Origin: Chloroflexota bacterium | GTDB taxonomy: Bacteria; Chloroflexota; Dehalococcoidia; JACQGW01 | NCBI GenBank assembly: GCA_016199325.1 | Contig: JACQGW010000181.1 | Coordinates: 1-51,533 of the forward strand | Length of the DNA stretch: 51,533 nt | Reading direction: 5' to 3' | In this document: positions 40,891-49,108 of the stretch, in pieces | How the letters are laid out: every line of letters starts with the position of its first letter | Position numbering within the stretch: the stretch's first letter is position 1 | Translations under genes and position numbers: made by a program | Notes under the pieces: model-generated | Databases searched by the model: none | The model's input: only the letters and a program-made list of their open reading frames with translations | What the model was told of the DNA's origin: nothing

Positions 40891-41874
40891 ATGTTCGTCC
40901 AGGAAGGGATTTATCAGGCGACCGTGCCCGTCGGGTTTCCGCTCGAGACGGTGCATTGCTACCTCCTCGTGGGCGGAGACGACGCCTATCTGGTGGACAC
41001 GGCCTGGCGTCCCAACGACGGCCACGATCACCTCCTGGCCCTCTTTCAGGAGGCTGGCGTCGAGCCACGTCAGCTCAACGGCATCATCCTCACCCACGGG
41101 CATCGTGACCACGCCGGCCACCTGGCGGCACTGAACGAGCTGACCGATGCGCCCGTGCTGGTGCATCCGGCGGAGGAGCCGATCTACAACCCGCTGGTGG
41201 GCCCCGCCATGCAGCGGGCGCTCGGCGACTGGTTTGCGCGCCATGGCGTGCCGGCCGAGGTGGCGACCGGCATCGTCGGGCTGCCGCGCTATCTGCAGAT
41301 GCCCGTCGCACCCATGCGATCGCCCCGCTGGTTGGCCGACGGGGACGTAATCCCGGTCGGCTCGATGCGGTGGGAGGTCATCTGGACGCCGGGCCACACG
41401 CCGGGGCACGTCTGCCTGTACGAACGGCAGTTGGGCCTGCTCATCACCGGCGACCACGTGTTGCCCCACGAGACCCCCAACGTGAGCGCTCGCCCCACCC
41501 TGCCGCCGAACCCGCTCGGCCGGTACGTCGATTCCCTGCGCCGCCTCCAGCCGTTGGACGTGCGGAAGGCGCTCCCCGCTCACGGCGACGTGTTCACCAA
41601 CGTCCAATCGATCCTCGCCCACCTGATCTCCCACCACGACGTGCGGCTTGCGGACGTGCTGGCAGCGCTGCAATCCGGACCGCGCAGCACCTTCGAGGTG
41701 GCCGCCGCGATCCCCTGGGTCCAGCGATCGATGCGGTTCATGGATCTGGCCCCGTTTGATCGGTTTCTGGCGTTCGGCGAAACGATAGCGCATCTGGAAT
41801 GTCTCGAAGGCAGCGGCGAGGTTCGGCGGCTGGCGTCGGAGCCGCCGGTGCTCTGGCGGTTGGCCGGCGCCTAA
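40891..41874 (+). CDS. Metallo-beta-lactamase-fold hydrolase (glyoxalase II-like)
   Basis: 327 aa. The ATG at 40891 (AGGGGGTTTGGA upstream) is preferred over one 21 bp earlier without a site. The metal motif is THGHRDHAGH (His69, His71, Asp73, His74). Later ligands lie in LVHPAEE, WTPGHTPGHVCLY and LITGDHVLPHETPNVSARP. A helical C-terminal region of about 80 residues (ILAHLISHHDVRLADVLAALQ...) resembles the winged-helix tail of LACTB2-like proteins. It may be a thioesterase-like hydrolase; substrate unknown. The ThiS/MoaD-like gene begins 102 bp downstream. Confidence 0.88.
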   Translation: MFVQEGIYQATVPVGFPLETVHCYLLVGGDDAYLVDTAWRPNDGHDHLLALFQEAGVEPRQLNGIILTHGHRDHAGHLAALNELTDAPVLVHPAEEPIYNPLVGPAMQRALGDWFARHGVPAEVATGIVGLPRYLQMPVAPMRSPRWLADGDVIPVGSMRWEVIWTPGHTPGHVCLYERQLGLLITGDHVLPHETPNVSARPTLPPNPLGRYVDSLRRLQPLDVRKALPAHGDVFTNVQSILAHLISHHDVRLADVLAALQSGPRSTFEVAAAIPWVQRSMRFMDLAPFDRFLAFGETIAHLECLEGSGEVRRLASEPPVLWRLAGA

Positions 41875-41911
41875 GATCACTGGCTCCTGGCCGCATGCCG
41901 GCCTCCGTTCC

Positions 41912-41941
41912 TGGACGCCATCGGGAGTCCCCCCGTATAAT
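41912..41941 (+). promoter_or_regulatory. Possible promoter of the ThiS/MoaD-kinase-regulator genes
   Basis: TATAAT (41936-41941) with a moderate -35 TGGACG (41912-41917), spacer 18. It lies 35 bases before the TTG start. Confidence 0.4.
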
Positions 41942-41975
41942 ACTCGAGAGGGGATACCCGACCGGGAGCCCGCCG

Positions 41976-42227
41976 TTGGTCCGTATTACGCTCAAGCTGT
42001 ACGCGACGCTCCGGCCCTATCGCGCGCGTCTGCAATCTGGTTCCACCGTCGACGTACACGAGGGCGCGACGGTGCGTGAGCTGGCCGAGCAGCTCGACAT
42101 CCCCGCCCACCTGGTCTACACCGTCCTGGTGAATGGTGATCAGCAGGACGAACAGGCCCGGCTGCGAGACGGCGACGAGGTCGCGCTCTTCCCGCCGATG
42201 GCCGGTGGAGTTGCCCGTCGTGACTGA
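41976..42227 (+). CDS. ThiS/MoaD-like ubiquitin-fold small protein
   Basis: 83 aa from a TTG behind GGGAG. The beta-grasp pattern is clear: ITLKLYATLRPY, GATVRELAEQLDIP, VYTVLVNGDQ, LRDGDEVALFPPMAGG. The Gly-Gly at residues 77-78 would be the sulfur- or AMP-carrying end in MoaD/ThiS, but five more residues (VARRD) follow, so either trimming is needed or the protein is not a sulfur carrier. The last 8 bases overlap the start of the histidine kinase gene. It is not beside molybdopterin or thiamine genes here. Confidence 0.8.
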   Translation: MVRITLKLYATLRPYRARLQSGSTVDVHEGATVRELAEQLDIPAHLVYTVLVNGDQQDEQARLRDGDEVALFPPMAGGVARRD

Positions 42228-45200
42228 CGACTGCCCCGACGCTGTCCTGCCCTCGGCGCTCCAGAGCCTCGTCGAGCGCACTGCGACCCTGCTCGACGCC
42301 GACGTGGTCGCCGTGCTCCTGGCCGAACCGGCCGACGATCGGCTCACGCTGGCGGCGGTTGCCGGGGATTCGCCGAGCAGGCCGGGTGACCGGGTCCCGA
42401 TGCGCGCCGGTTCCGCCGTGCTGCGCGCCCTGAGCGGCGGCCTGCCCGCCGACCTGGGGCCGGCGACCGGTTCCTCGACCGTCGGCGACACCGATCGGAG
42501 CCTCGCCGTACCCATCAGGCTGGCCGGTCGAGCGGTCGGCGCGATAGAGGCTGCACGGTCGTCGGTCCGTCCGCCGTTCGACGTGGACCGGGTGGTCCAC
42601 CTGGAGGCGTTTGCCGAGACGGCCGGGCTCATCCTGGCGAATCGGCAGCTCGCCCAGCAGGAGAAGGGCCGGCGTGAACGGGCGGCGGCACTCCTGGAGA
42701 TCGCACGCGCGACCACCTCAACGCTCGAATTGAACGAAGTCCTCGAGCAGGTTGTTCAGACGATCACCCGCCTCACCGGCGCCGACCGCTGTTCGATCTG
42801 GCTGCTCGACGCCCGCACGCAACGCCTGACGACCGCCGCCATCTCGGGCATCGACCCGACCTTTGCGGCCACCTGGCGGCGCCGGAGCTTTCGTCTGGAA
42901 GAGGAACAGCTCTCCAAGCACGTCCTCGAAACCGGCGAGGCGCTGCCGGTGTACGACGCCGAGACCCATCCACTGACGGACAAGCAGGCAGTCCGGTTCT
43001 TTGGCGACAAGTCGATCCTCGTCGTGCCACTGATCTGCCGGGGCGACGCACTCGGGACCCTTTTCCTCAACCACATCCACCGCTACCACCAGTTCCCGAC
43101 GGAGGAGATCGAGTTCACGCTGACGCTGGCCGGCCACGCAGCGGTGGCCATCCACAACGCCCAGCTCTACGCGCAAGCGCGAGAGACCGGGGAGCTCCTG
43201 CGCTGGTCGATGCGCCAGCTCGGCAGTCTGGCACCAAACGCCAGCCTGGACGAGGTGCTCGAATGCATCGTCGCCGTCGCGGCTGAGCTGCTCCAAGTGC
43301 CCTACTGTGGCATCCGGCTCCTGGACGAGCGCACCCAGGAGCTGGTGTTCCGGGCAACGCGCGGGATTCCTCGGGACTTGATCGAGCGAAGCCGGATCAA
43401 GGTCGGCGAGGGAGTATCCGGCCAGGTCGTCCTGCAGGGTGCCCCGATCTGGGTGGAGGATCTCTGGAGCGACCCGCGGCGGGTCCTGACCGCCTTCGTC
43501 GAAGCCGCCGGGCTGCGCGGCTTCCTCGGCGTGCCGCTGCTGGCTAAGGGGCGGGCGGTCGGCGTACTCTCCGCGTACACGCCGTATCCGTATCGCTTCA
43601 CCCAGGACCAGGTTGATCTCCTGTCGTCGTTCGCCAATCAGGCGGCCATCGCCATCGAGAACGCAACCCTTCTGGCCGAGACGATGCGCCGGGCGCAGGA
43701 GTTTGCGCTCCTCCACGCGGCCAGCACCGCCCTGAACTCCTCGCTCGACCTTCGCCAGGTGCTCACCGTCATCGGCCGGAGCGCCCAGCAGATGGCGCGC
43801 GCCGACCGGACCGTCATCTTTCTCCTCGACGACAAGACCGGGGAGGTCGAGCGGGTCGTCGACCTCCCGTTCGAGCGGGGGACCGTCCGCGAGAGGCCGC
43901 GTCCGGGCGGGCTGACGCTGCGGGTGCTGAGGACCGGCACGATGGAGATCATTGACGACGTGACGAGCGACCCGAGTGTCCGGCCGGAGCTCGTCGCCGA
44001 GGGGATTCGCTCGACGCTCGGGATGCCCCTCAAGGTCGACGACCGGATCGTGGGGCTGATCTGGTTGAACTCGACGCATCGAAGCCACTTCACCAGCGAC
44101 CACACCGAGCTGCTCTCGGTCCTCGCCAATCACATTGCCGCCGTCTTGAAGAACGCCTGGCTCTACGACAACGCGGTTCAGGAGAAGGAGAAGTTCGCCG
44201 CCATCTTCAAGAACAGCAACGACGGCATCCTGCTCGTCGACCCGACGCCGCAGGTGGTGGACTTGAACCCGGCAATGGAGCGGATGCTGGCGTGGCAGGC
44301 CGACGAGGCTCGCGGCCGACCGTGCAGCGAGGTGCTTGGCTGCCGGCGCCGTCAAGGGGAGGATCCCTGCCGCGAGGAATGTATGCTCCGCCGCGCGTTT
44401 GCGGGGGCCTCCAGCGGACCGTACCTGGAGGCGACCGCCGTCGCCCGGGATGACCGCGAGATCGAGATTGCGGCCAGCTTCAGCCAGATTCCGTCGCCCG
44501 ACGGCGGGCCGCCGTTCGGCGTCTGCATCGTCCGAGACGTGACGGAAGCCCGGCGCGTCGAGGCAGCGAAGTCCGATTTCGTCTCGATGGTCTCCCACGA
44601 GCTGCGCACCCCGCTGAGCCTGGTGAAGGGCTACGCGTCGACGCTGCTCCGCGATGACCTGACCTTCGACGCCGATACGCAGCGCCGGTTCGTCCGCAAC
44701 ATCGACGAAGCCGCAAACCGCCTGACCCGGTTGATCAACGACCTGCTCAGCGTCTCCCGACTCGAGCTGGGCCGCTTCGAGCTCCGGGCGCGGGACGTCG
44801 ACCTGCGGGAGCTGGTCGGGCACAGCCTGCGGGAGGGTTCCTGGCTGTCGACGCATCGACTGGAGGTGGTGCTCCCGCCGGCGCCGCTTCGGGTCAGGGT
44901 CGACCTCGACCGGATTGAGCAGGTCCTGCACAATCTCCTGCGGAACGCGGCGATGTACTCCCAGGCCGGCACACCGCTTCGCGTCCTCGTGGACCGGGGC
45001 GATCACGTCGGCGCGCTGGCACGCCTGCCAGTTGACGGGGAGCCCGGCTGGCGGCAGTTCGCGCCTGCGCCGCTGCCGGTCGACGGCTCGTGGGCGGTGG
45101 TCCGGGTGGTCGACCGAGGGGTCGGCCTGGCCGAGGAGGATATGCGGCGCGTGTTCGAGAAGTTCTACCGCGTCGATCGCGGCCTGGAGGCGAAAACCTC

Positions 45201-45336
45201 CGGCATGGGCATCGGCCTGTTCCTTGCCCGGGGCCTGGTCGAGGCGCACGGTGGTCGGATCTGGGTGCAGAGCGCGCGCGGGCGCGGCTGCGCCTTTGGC
45301 TTCTGCCTGCCGCTTGCGGCAGGCGGAGGCGACTGA
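42220..45336 (+). CDS. Soluble multi-GAF / PAS sensor histidine kinase
   Basis: 1038 aa. The GTG at 42220 is chosen (GTGGAG 10 bases upstream; it overlaps the previous stop). No membrane helix. Order: a first GAF-like domain (residues 1-150), then three GAF domains (about 170-320, 340-490, 510-650), each introduced by a helix such as RERAAALLEIARATTSTLELNEVLEQV. A PAS domain (about 655-780; IFKNSNDGILLVDPTPQVVDLNPAMERML, with Cys-rich CRRRQGEDPCREEC) follows. Then HisKA with His793 in SHELRTPLS, and an HATPase with N-box HNLLRNAAMYS, G1 VDRGVGLAEEDM and G2 GMGIGLFLARGLVEAHGG. It would autophosphorylate and pass phosphate to the adjacent regulator at 45360. GAF ligands unknown. Confidence 0.9.
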   Translation: MTDDCPDAVLPSALQSLVERTATLLDADVVAVLLAEPADDRLTLAAVAGDSPSRPGDRVPMRAGSAVLRALSGGLPADLGPATGSSTVGDTDRSLAVPIRLAGRAVGAIEAARSSVRPPFDVDRVVHLEAFAETAGLILANRQLAQQEKGRRERAAALLEIARATTSTLELNEVLEQVVQTITRLTGADRCSIWLLDARTQRLTTAAISGIDPTFAATWRRRSFRLEEEQLSKHVLETGEALPVYDAETHPLTDKQAVRFFGDKSILVVPLICRGDALGTLFLNHIHRYHQFPTEEIEFTLTLAGHAAVAIHNAQLYAQARETGELLRWSMRQLGSLAPNASLDEVLECIVAVAAELLQVPYCGIRLLDERTQELVFRATRGIPRDLIERSRIKVGEGVSGQVVLQGAPIWVEDLWSDPRRVLTAFVEAAGLRGFLGVPLLAKGRAVGVLSAYTPYPYRFTQDQVDLLSSFANQAAIAIENATLLAETMRRAQEFALLHAASTALNSSLDLRQVLTVIGRSAQQMARADRTVIFLLDDKTGEVERVVDLPFERGTVRERPRPGGLTLRVLRTGTMEIIDDVTSDPSVRPELVAEGIRSTLGMPLKVDDRIVGLIWLNSTHRSHFTSDHTELLSVLANHIAAVLKNAWLYDNAVQEKEKFAAIFKNSNDGILLVDPTPQVVDLNPAMERMLAWQADEARGRPCSEVLGCRRRQGEDPCREECMLRRAFAGASSGPYLEATAVARDDREIEIAASFSQIPSPDGGPPFGVCIVRDVTEARRVEAAKSDFVSMVSHELRTPLSLVKGYASTLLRDDLTFDADTQRRFVRNIDEAANRLTRLINDLLSVSRLELGRFELRARDVDLRELVGHSLREGSWLSTHRLEVVLPPAPLRVRVDLDRIEQVLHNLLRNAAMYSQAGTPLRVLVDRGDHVGALARLPVDGEPGWRQFAPAPLPVDGSWAVVRVVDRGVGLAEEDMRRVFEKFYRVDRGLEAKTSGMGIGLFLARGLVEAHGGRIWVQSARGRGCAFGFCLPLAAGGGD

Positions 45337-45359
45337 GGACGCAGAGGGGGAGCCTGAGC

Positions 45360-45731
45360 ATGGCAAGAGCACGGATCATGGTTGTGGAGGACGAGCCGGG
45401 GTTGCTGGAAGTTCTGGCGCTCAACTTGCGGGCCAGCGGCTACGAGGTCATCGGCGTTTCTGACGGTCTGGAGGCGCTGCGCCGCTTCGACGAGGCCCGC
45501 CCCGATCTCGTGACGCTCGACCTGAATATGCCCACGGTCAGCGGCTTCCGGCTGCTTCACCTGTTCAAGCAGGAGCGCGCGGTGCCGGTCGTCGTCCTGA
45601 CGGGCTATTCGTTCGAGGAGGCGGAGGAGGTCGCCCACGGCGGCGCCGACGATTTCCTGACCAAGCCGGTCGAGTTCCCGCAACTGCTCAGCAAGATCGA
45701 GCGAGCGTTGCAGCGCTACGCGGACGTGTAG
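45360..45731 (+). CDS. Single-domain response regulator (CheY-like receiver)
   Basis: 123 aa, receiver only. ATG at 45360 with GGGGGAGCCTGAGC; the longer frame overlaps the kinase gene and is rejected. Phosphoacceptor Asp54 in LVTLDLNMP, acidic pair Glu10-Asp11, Thr in VVLTGYS and Lys in FLTKPVE complete the active site. With no output domain it probably acts through protein contact, or as a phosphate relay for the histidine kinase 23 bp upstream. Confidence 0.92.
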   Translation: MARARIMVVEDEPGLLEVLALNLRASGYEVIGVSDGLEALRRFDEARPDLVTLDLNMPTVSGFRLLHLFKQERAVPVVVLTGYSFEEAEEVAHGGADDFLTKPVEFPQLLSKIERALQRYADV

Positions 45732-45748
45732 ACCAGGTTCGGGAGGGG

Positions 45749-45780
45749 CCGAACCACCAGGACGCCAAGGTCGCCAAGGT
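45749..45780. repeat. Short dispersed repeat unit (CGCCAAGGT)
   Basis: The segment ACCACCAGGACGCCAAGGTCGCCAAGG has two tandem copies of a CGCCAAGG unit. It resembles the common 'ACCACCAAGACGCCAAG' intergenic repeat, here as a single degenerate arm. Confidence 0.35.
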
Positions 45781-45794
45781 TGTAGGTGATAGCA

Positions 45795-46661
45795 ATGTTC
45801 CAGCGGATCATCGTCCCACTCGATGGGTCACCGATTGCCGAAAGTACGTTGCCGCTGGCAGCGGGCATTGCCCGGAGGCTTGGCGCCCGCCTGGTTCTGA
45901 TTCAGGCTGTCACGCCGGCCTGGTGGCTCGCCGCCGAACCGGCGCCGACGGCGATAGCGATTGGTCCCGACGTCGTCGACGCCCTGCTGGCCGGGGCGGG
46001 GGAGTACCTGGAGCCCGTTGCCGAACGGCTGCGCCGGTCCGACCTCTCCGTCGAGACCGAGGCCGTCCTCGGCTCGGCCGCCTCCGTCATTGCCGAGCGC
46101 GCGGCCGCCGAGCCGGGGACGCTCGTGGTGATGGCGACCCACGGACGGAGCGGCCTTTCGCGGGCGGTCCTGGGCAGCGTTGCCCTGGCAGTGGTCGGGG
46201 CAGGCATCTGCCCGGTCCTGCTGGTCCGTCCGGATGCCCCGCAGCCTCAGCTTCCTCGCCGCATCGTCGTCCCGCTGGACGGCTCGGCCCGATCCGAGGC
46301 GATCCTCCCGATCGTCGAAGGGCTGGCTCGGACGGTTGGGGCGGCCGTCGTCCTCTGTCGCGTCCGATCGGGCGGTGAACTGCCCAACGACGTGGACCGC
46401 TACCTCGGCACGGTGGCCGAGCAGCTCGAACGCCGCGGGCTCTCCGTCGATGCCCGGCAGCTCGACGGCGACCCGGCCGGGGCCATCGTCGAGGCAGCCG
46501 GCCTGGTGGACGCCGACCTCGTCGCGATGGCGACCCACGGACGAACCGACCTGGGCAGCCTGGTCTTCGGCTCCGTCGCCGAACAGGTGCTCGCCCGCGC
46601 ACCGGCCCCGGTGCTGCTGGTCAAACCAGGCCCGCGCCTCGAAACGCGGGTGGCCGGGTGA
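45795..46661 (+). CDS. Universal stress protein, two tandem UspA domains
   Basis: 288 aa from an ATG with AGGTGA upstream. Each half begins with RIIVPLDGSPIAE or RIVVPLDGSARSE and ends with the ATP-binding G-2x-G-9x-G(S/T) pattern: MATHGRSGLSRAVLGSVA (about residues 117-134) and MATHGRTDLGSLVFGSVA (about 252-270). UspA proteins bind ATP and act in stress survival. It follows the kinase-regulator genes by 63 bp, so may be a stress output of that system (inference). Its 3' end overlaps the DUF433 remnant on the other strand. Confidence 0.93.
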   Translation: MFQRIIVPLDGSPIAESTLPLAAGIARRLGARLVLIQAVTPAWWLAAEPAPTAIAIGPDVVDALLAGAGEYLEPVAERLRRSDLSVETEAVLGSAASVIAERAAAEPGTLVVMATHGRSGLSRAVLGSVALAVVGAGICPVLLVRPDAPQPQLPRRIVVPLDGSARSEAILPIVEGLARTVGAAVVLCRVRSGGELPNDVDRYLGTVAEQLERRGLSVDARQLDGDPAGAIVEAAGLVDADLVAMATHGRTDLGSLVFGSVAEQVLARAPAPVLLVKPGPRLETRVAG

Positions 46662-46896
46662 ACGGGTGTCTGGTCCAGAGCACTTCCGGCGTCAACGCGT
46701 CCTCTGCTGCCAGACGCGCTTCAATCTCGTCAGGATACGCCGCGGCATATGCAAGCGCGGCACGGAGCTGAACCTCCGACAGGCAGTCGTAGGACCGCCG
46801 AAGTCGCTGCCAGTCCTCGCCCACGCTCTTGAGACAAGCGAGCAAGCACGAGCCTCTTGACAGATGCCGGGCCGGTGTGCTATATAAGGCAACCAA
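46621..46896 (-). pseudogene. DUF433 (antitoxin-type) gene remnant
   Basis: The 91-codon frame contains VGEDWQRLRRSYDCLSEVQL and RAALAYAAAYPDEIEARLAA, a DUF433-like C-terminal half (helix-turn-helix followed by an acidic helix). The usual N-terminal strand (HPRIVxxPxVxGGRPVIxGTRI) is absent, and the 5' end coincides with the ilv promoter on the other strand. It also overlaps the Usp gene by 41 bp. DUF433 proteins are partners of DUF5615 toxins; a decayed DUF5615 lies 33 kb away at 13815. Probably a truncated remnant rather than an active gene. Confidence 0.5.
46857..46886 (+). promoter_or_regulatory. Promoter of the ilv-leu operon
   Basis: Perfect TTGACA (46857-46862), 18-base spacer, TATATA (46881-46886). 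It is upstream of the T-box leader, and transcription would start near 46893. Confidence 0.65.
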
Positions 46897-47357
46897 GTTT
46901 AGACCGGACTGCAGTGGGATTGAGCCAGCGACACAGCGCCGTTCTTCCCGTCAGGTGGGAGCCAGGTTGTGGGACATAGCTGGCTTGATGCAACTGAGGA
47001 TTGAAATAACCTTGCGGCCTTGAAGGGGAGCAGTACAAGACGGCGGCGGCCCTGCAGCGAGTCGGGAACGGGTGGAATCCCGACGGGCACAGCCCTTCGA
47101 ACTCGCCCCGGAGCCATCGGACGGAACGGGACGGCCTTCGGCCGTCGGTCAGTACGCCCGATCGGGTGCGCCCGTTATCGCGCCGAGAGTGGGCGTGTCT
47201 CCAGCGGGGATCGCTCACGAGTATCCCCGAAACGGGCGGCTCGTCATCAAGCCGTCCTCGGTAGGGGCGGCTCGTGAGCCGCCCCCGGTGAAGAAGCGCC
47301 AATGAGGGTGGTACCGCGGGAGCCTGAGGCCCGTCCCTTCGAGGGGCGGGTTTTTTG
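46893..47357 (+). promoter_or_regulatory. T-box leader controlling ilvB-ilvN-ilvC-leuA
   Basis: The conserved T-box AGGGTGGTACCGCG is at 47305-47318, followed by a terminator (47330-47356). Stem I probably spans about 47025-47135: GGGAGCAGTACAAGAC at its base and a GTCGGGAACGGGTGGAATCC distal arm. The likely specifier is CTC (47102-47104) in a GAACTCG context, a leucine codon, matching an operon for branched-chain synthesis. Uncharged tRNA-Leu would stabilise the antiterminator and allow read-through. About 130 extra nucleotides (46893-47020) precede stem I; they include an inverted pair (GCCAGGTTGTGGGACATAGCTGGC) of unknown role. Confidence 0.85.
47330..47356 (+). terminator. T-box intrinsic terminator
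   Basis: Stem CCCGTCCC (47330-47337) pairs with GGGGCGGG (47343-47350) around TTCGA, then six T residues. This is the regulated terminator of the T-box leader, and the T-box element at 47305-47318 would compete with its formation. Confidence 0.9.
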
Positions 47358-47404
47358 TTTCTCGGAGAGGCCGACGAAGTTTAGGGGTACAAGGAGAACG
47401 AGCG

Positions 47405-49108
47405 ATGAAACTCAGCGGCAGCCACATTCTCTGTGAAAGTCTCCTGCGGGAGGGCGTGGAGGTCATGTTCGGCCTTCCGGGCGGCGCCATCCTCCCGTTC
47501 TACGACGCGCTCCTCCAGTACCCCCAGCTTCGCCACATCCTCGTACGCCACGAGCAGGGCGCCTCGTTCGCCGCCGACGGCTACGCCCGCGCCACCGGGA
47601 AGGTCGGCGTCTGCGTCGCCACCTCCGGCCCCGGCGCCACCAATCTCGTCACCGGCATCGCCGGCGCCCAGATGGACTCGGTCCCGGTCGTCGCCATCAC
47701 CGGCCAGGTGCCGACGGCGATGATCGGCCGCGACGCCTTTCAGGAGACCGACATCACCGGCGTCACCCTGCCGGTCACCAAGCACAACTACCTGATCACC
47801 CGGGCCGAGGACATCGCCGAGACGGTCAAGGAGGCGTTCCACCTGGCCCGGACCGGCCGGCCGGGCCCCGTGCTGATCGACCTGCCAAAGGACGTCCAGA
47901 CGACCGAGGCGATCTTCCGCTATCCGGACAAGGTCGAGCTGCTGGGCTACAAGCCGACCGTCAACGGCCATCCCGCCCAGATCAAGAAGGCGGCCAGAGC
48001 CATCGCCGAGGCGAAACGGCCGCTGCTGATTTCCGGCCACGGCACCGTCATCGCCAACGCCCACGCCGAGCTGAAGGAGCTGGTCGAGAAGGCGCAGATC
48101 CCCGTCCTGACGACGCTGCTCGGCATCGGCAGCTTCCCGGAGACGCACGTCCTCTCCTACGGCCTGGTCGGCATGCACGGCATGACCTGGGCGAACTACG
48201 CGCTCGGCAAGTGCGACCTGCTCATCGGCATCGGCATGCGGTTCGACGACCGGGTGACGGGCAAGCTCAGCACGTTCGCGCCGCAGGCGCAGATCATCCA
48301 CATCGACATCGATCCGGCCGAGCTCGGCAAGAACGTGAAGGTCCACATCCCCATCGTCGGCAACGTCAGGAACGTGCTGGCCGCGCTGAACAAGGACGCG
48401 CAGCAGGCGACGCACCGGGAGTGGATCCACGAGCTTGAAGAGTACAAGTACGAGCATCCCTCGCTCTTCGTCCCGCCGTCGCCGCACCTGATGCCGCAGA
48501 CGGTCATCCAGAAGCTGTACGAGGTGACCCGGGGCGATAGTATCGTCGTGGCCGACGTCGGCCAGCACCAGATGTGGGCGGCGCAGCACTTCTTCTACGA
48601 CAAGCCCAACAGTTTCCTGACTTCGGGCGGGCACGGGGCGATGGGCTACGCGCTGCCGGCGGCGATGGGGGCCAAGGTCGGGCGGCCGGAGGAGAACGTC
48701 TGGTGCGTCATGGGCGACGGCGGCTTCCAGATGACGATGATGGAGCTCGCCACAATGGTCCAGGATCGGGTCAACGTCAAGATCGCCCTGCTGAACAACG
48801 GCTATCTCGGCATGGTCCGGCAGTTCCAGGACCTCATGTTCGGCCACCGCTACAGCGCCAGCGCCCTGACCGGCCCGGACTTCGTGAAGATCGCCGAGGC
48901 GTACGGCATCTACGGCCGGCGCGTCGATACCGCTGAGGATACGGCGCCGGCCATCGAAGAGGCGATGGCCTACGACGGACCGGCGCTGATCGAGTTCGCC
49001 GTCGAGCAGGAAGAAAACGTCTATCCCATGGTCCTGCCGGGTGGATCGGTGACCGAGGTCGTCGAGGACCCGCGGCTGGCCCGTATGCGAGAAGGAGCAC
49101 GCCGATGA
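47405..49108 (+). CDS. ilvB: Acetolactate synthase large subunit
   Basis: 567 aa, normal length. It condenses two pyruvates, or pyruvate with 2-oxobutyrate, using thiamine diphosphate and FAD, the first common step of branched-chain synthesis. Visible signatures: MFGLPGGAILPFYDAL, Glu50 in RHEQGASFAADGYARATGKVG (TPP activation), SGPGATNLVTGIA, the FAD region (GMHGMTWANYAL...GMRFDDRVTG) and the TPP motif GDGGFQMTMMELAT...NNGYLGMVRQFQ. The ATG follows CAAGGAGAACGAGCG, 48 bp after the T-box terminator. The stop overlaps the ilvN start by 4 bp. Confidence 0.97.
   Translation: MKLSGSHILCESLLREGVEVMFGLPGGAILPFYDALLQYPQLRHILVRHEQGASFAADGYARATGKVGVCVATSGPGATNLVTGIAGAQMDSVPVVAITGQVPTAMIGRDAFQETDITGVTLPVTKHNYLITRAEDIAETVKEAFHLARTGRPGPVLIDLPKDVQTTEAIFRYPDKVELLGYKPTVNGHPAQIKKAARAIAEAKRPLLISGHGTVIANAHAELKELVEKAQIPVLTTLLGIGSFPETHVLSYGLVGMHGMTWANYALGKCDLLIGIGMRFDDRVTGKLSTFAPQAQIIHIDIDPAELGKNVKVHIPIVGNVRNVLAALNKDAQQATHREWIHELEEYKYEHPSLFVPPSPHLMPQTVIQKLYEVTRGDSIVVADVGQHQMWAAQHFFYDKPNSFLTSGGHGAMGYALPAAMGAKVGRPEENVWCVMGDGGFQMTMMELATMVQDRVNVKIALLNNGYLGMVRQFQDLMFGHRYSASALTGPDFVKIAEAYGIYGRRVDTAEDTAPAIEEAMAYDGPALIEFAVEQEENVYPMVLPGGSVTEVVEDPRLARMREGARR

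Noticed and set aside
42718..45372. Long minus-strand open frame (884 aa) antisense to the histidine kinase
   Set aside because: The opposite strand encodes clear GAF, PAS, HisKA and HATPase motifs; this frame has no recognisable motif and shows shadow-frame composition.
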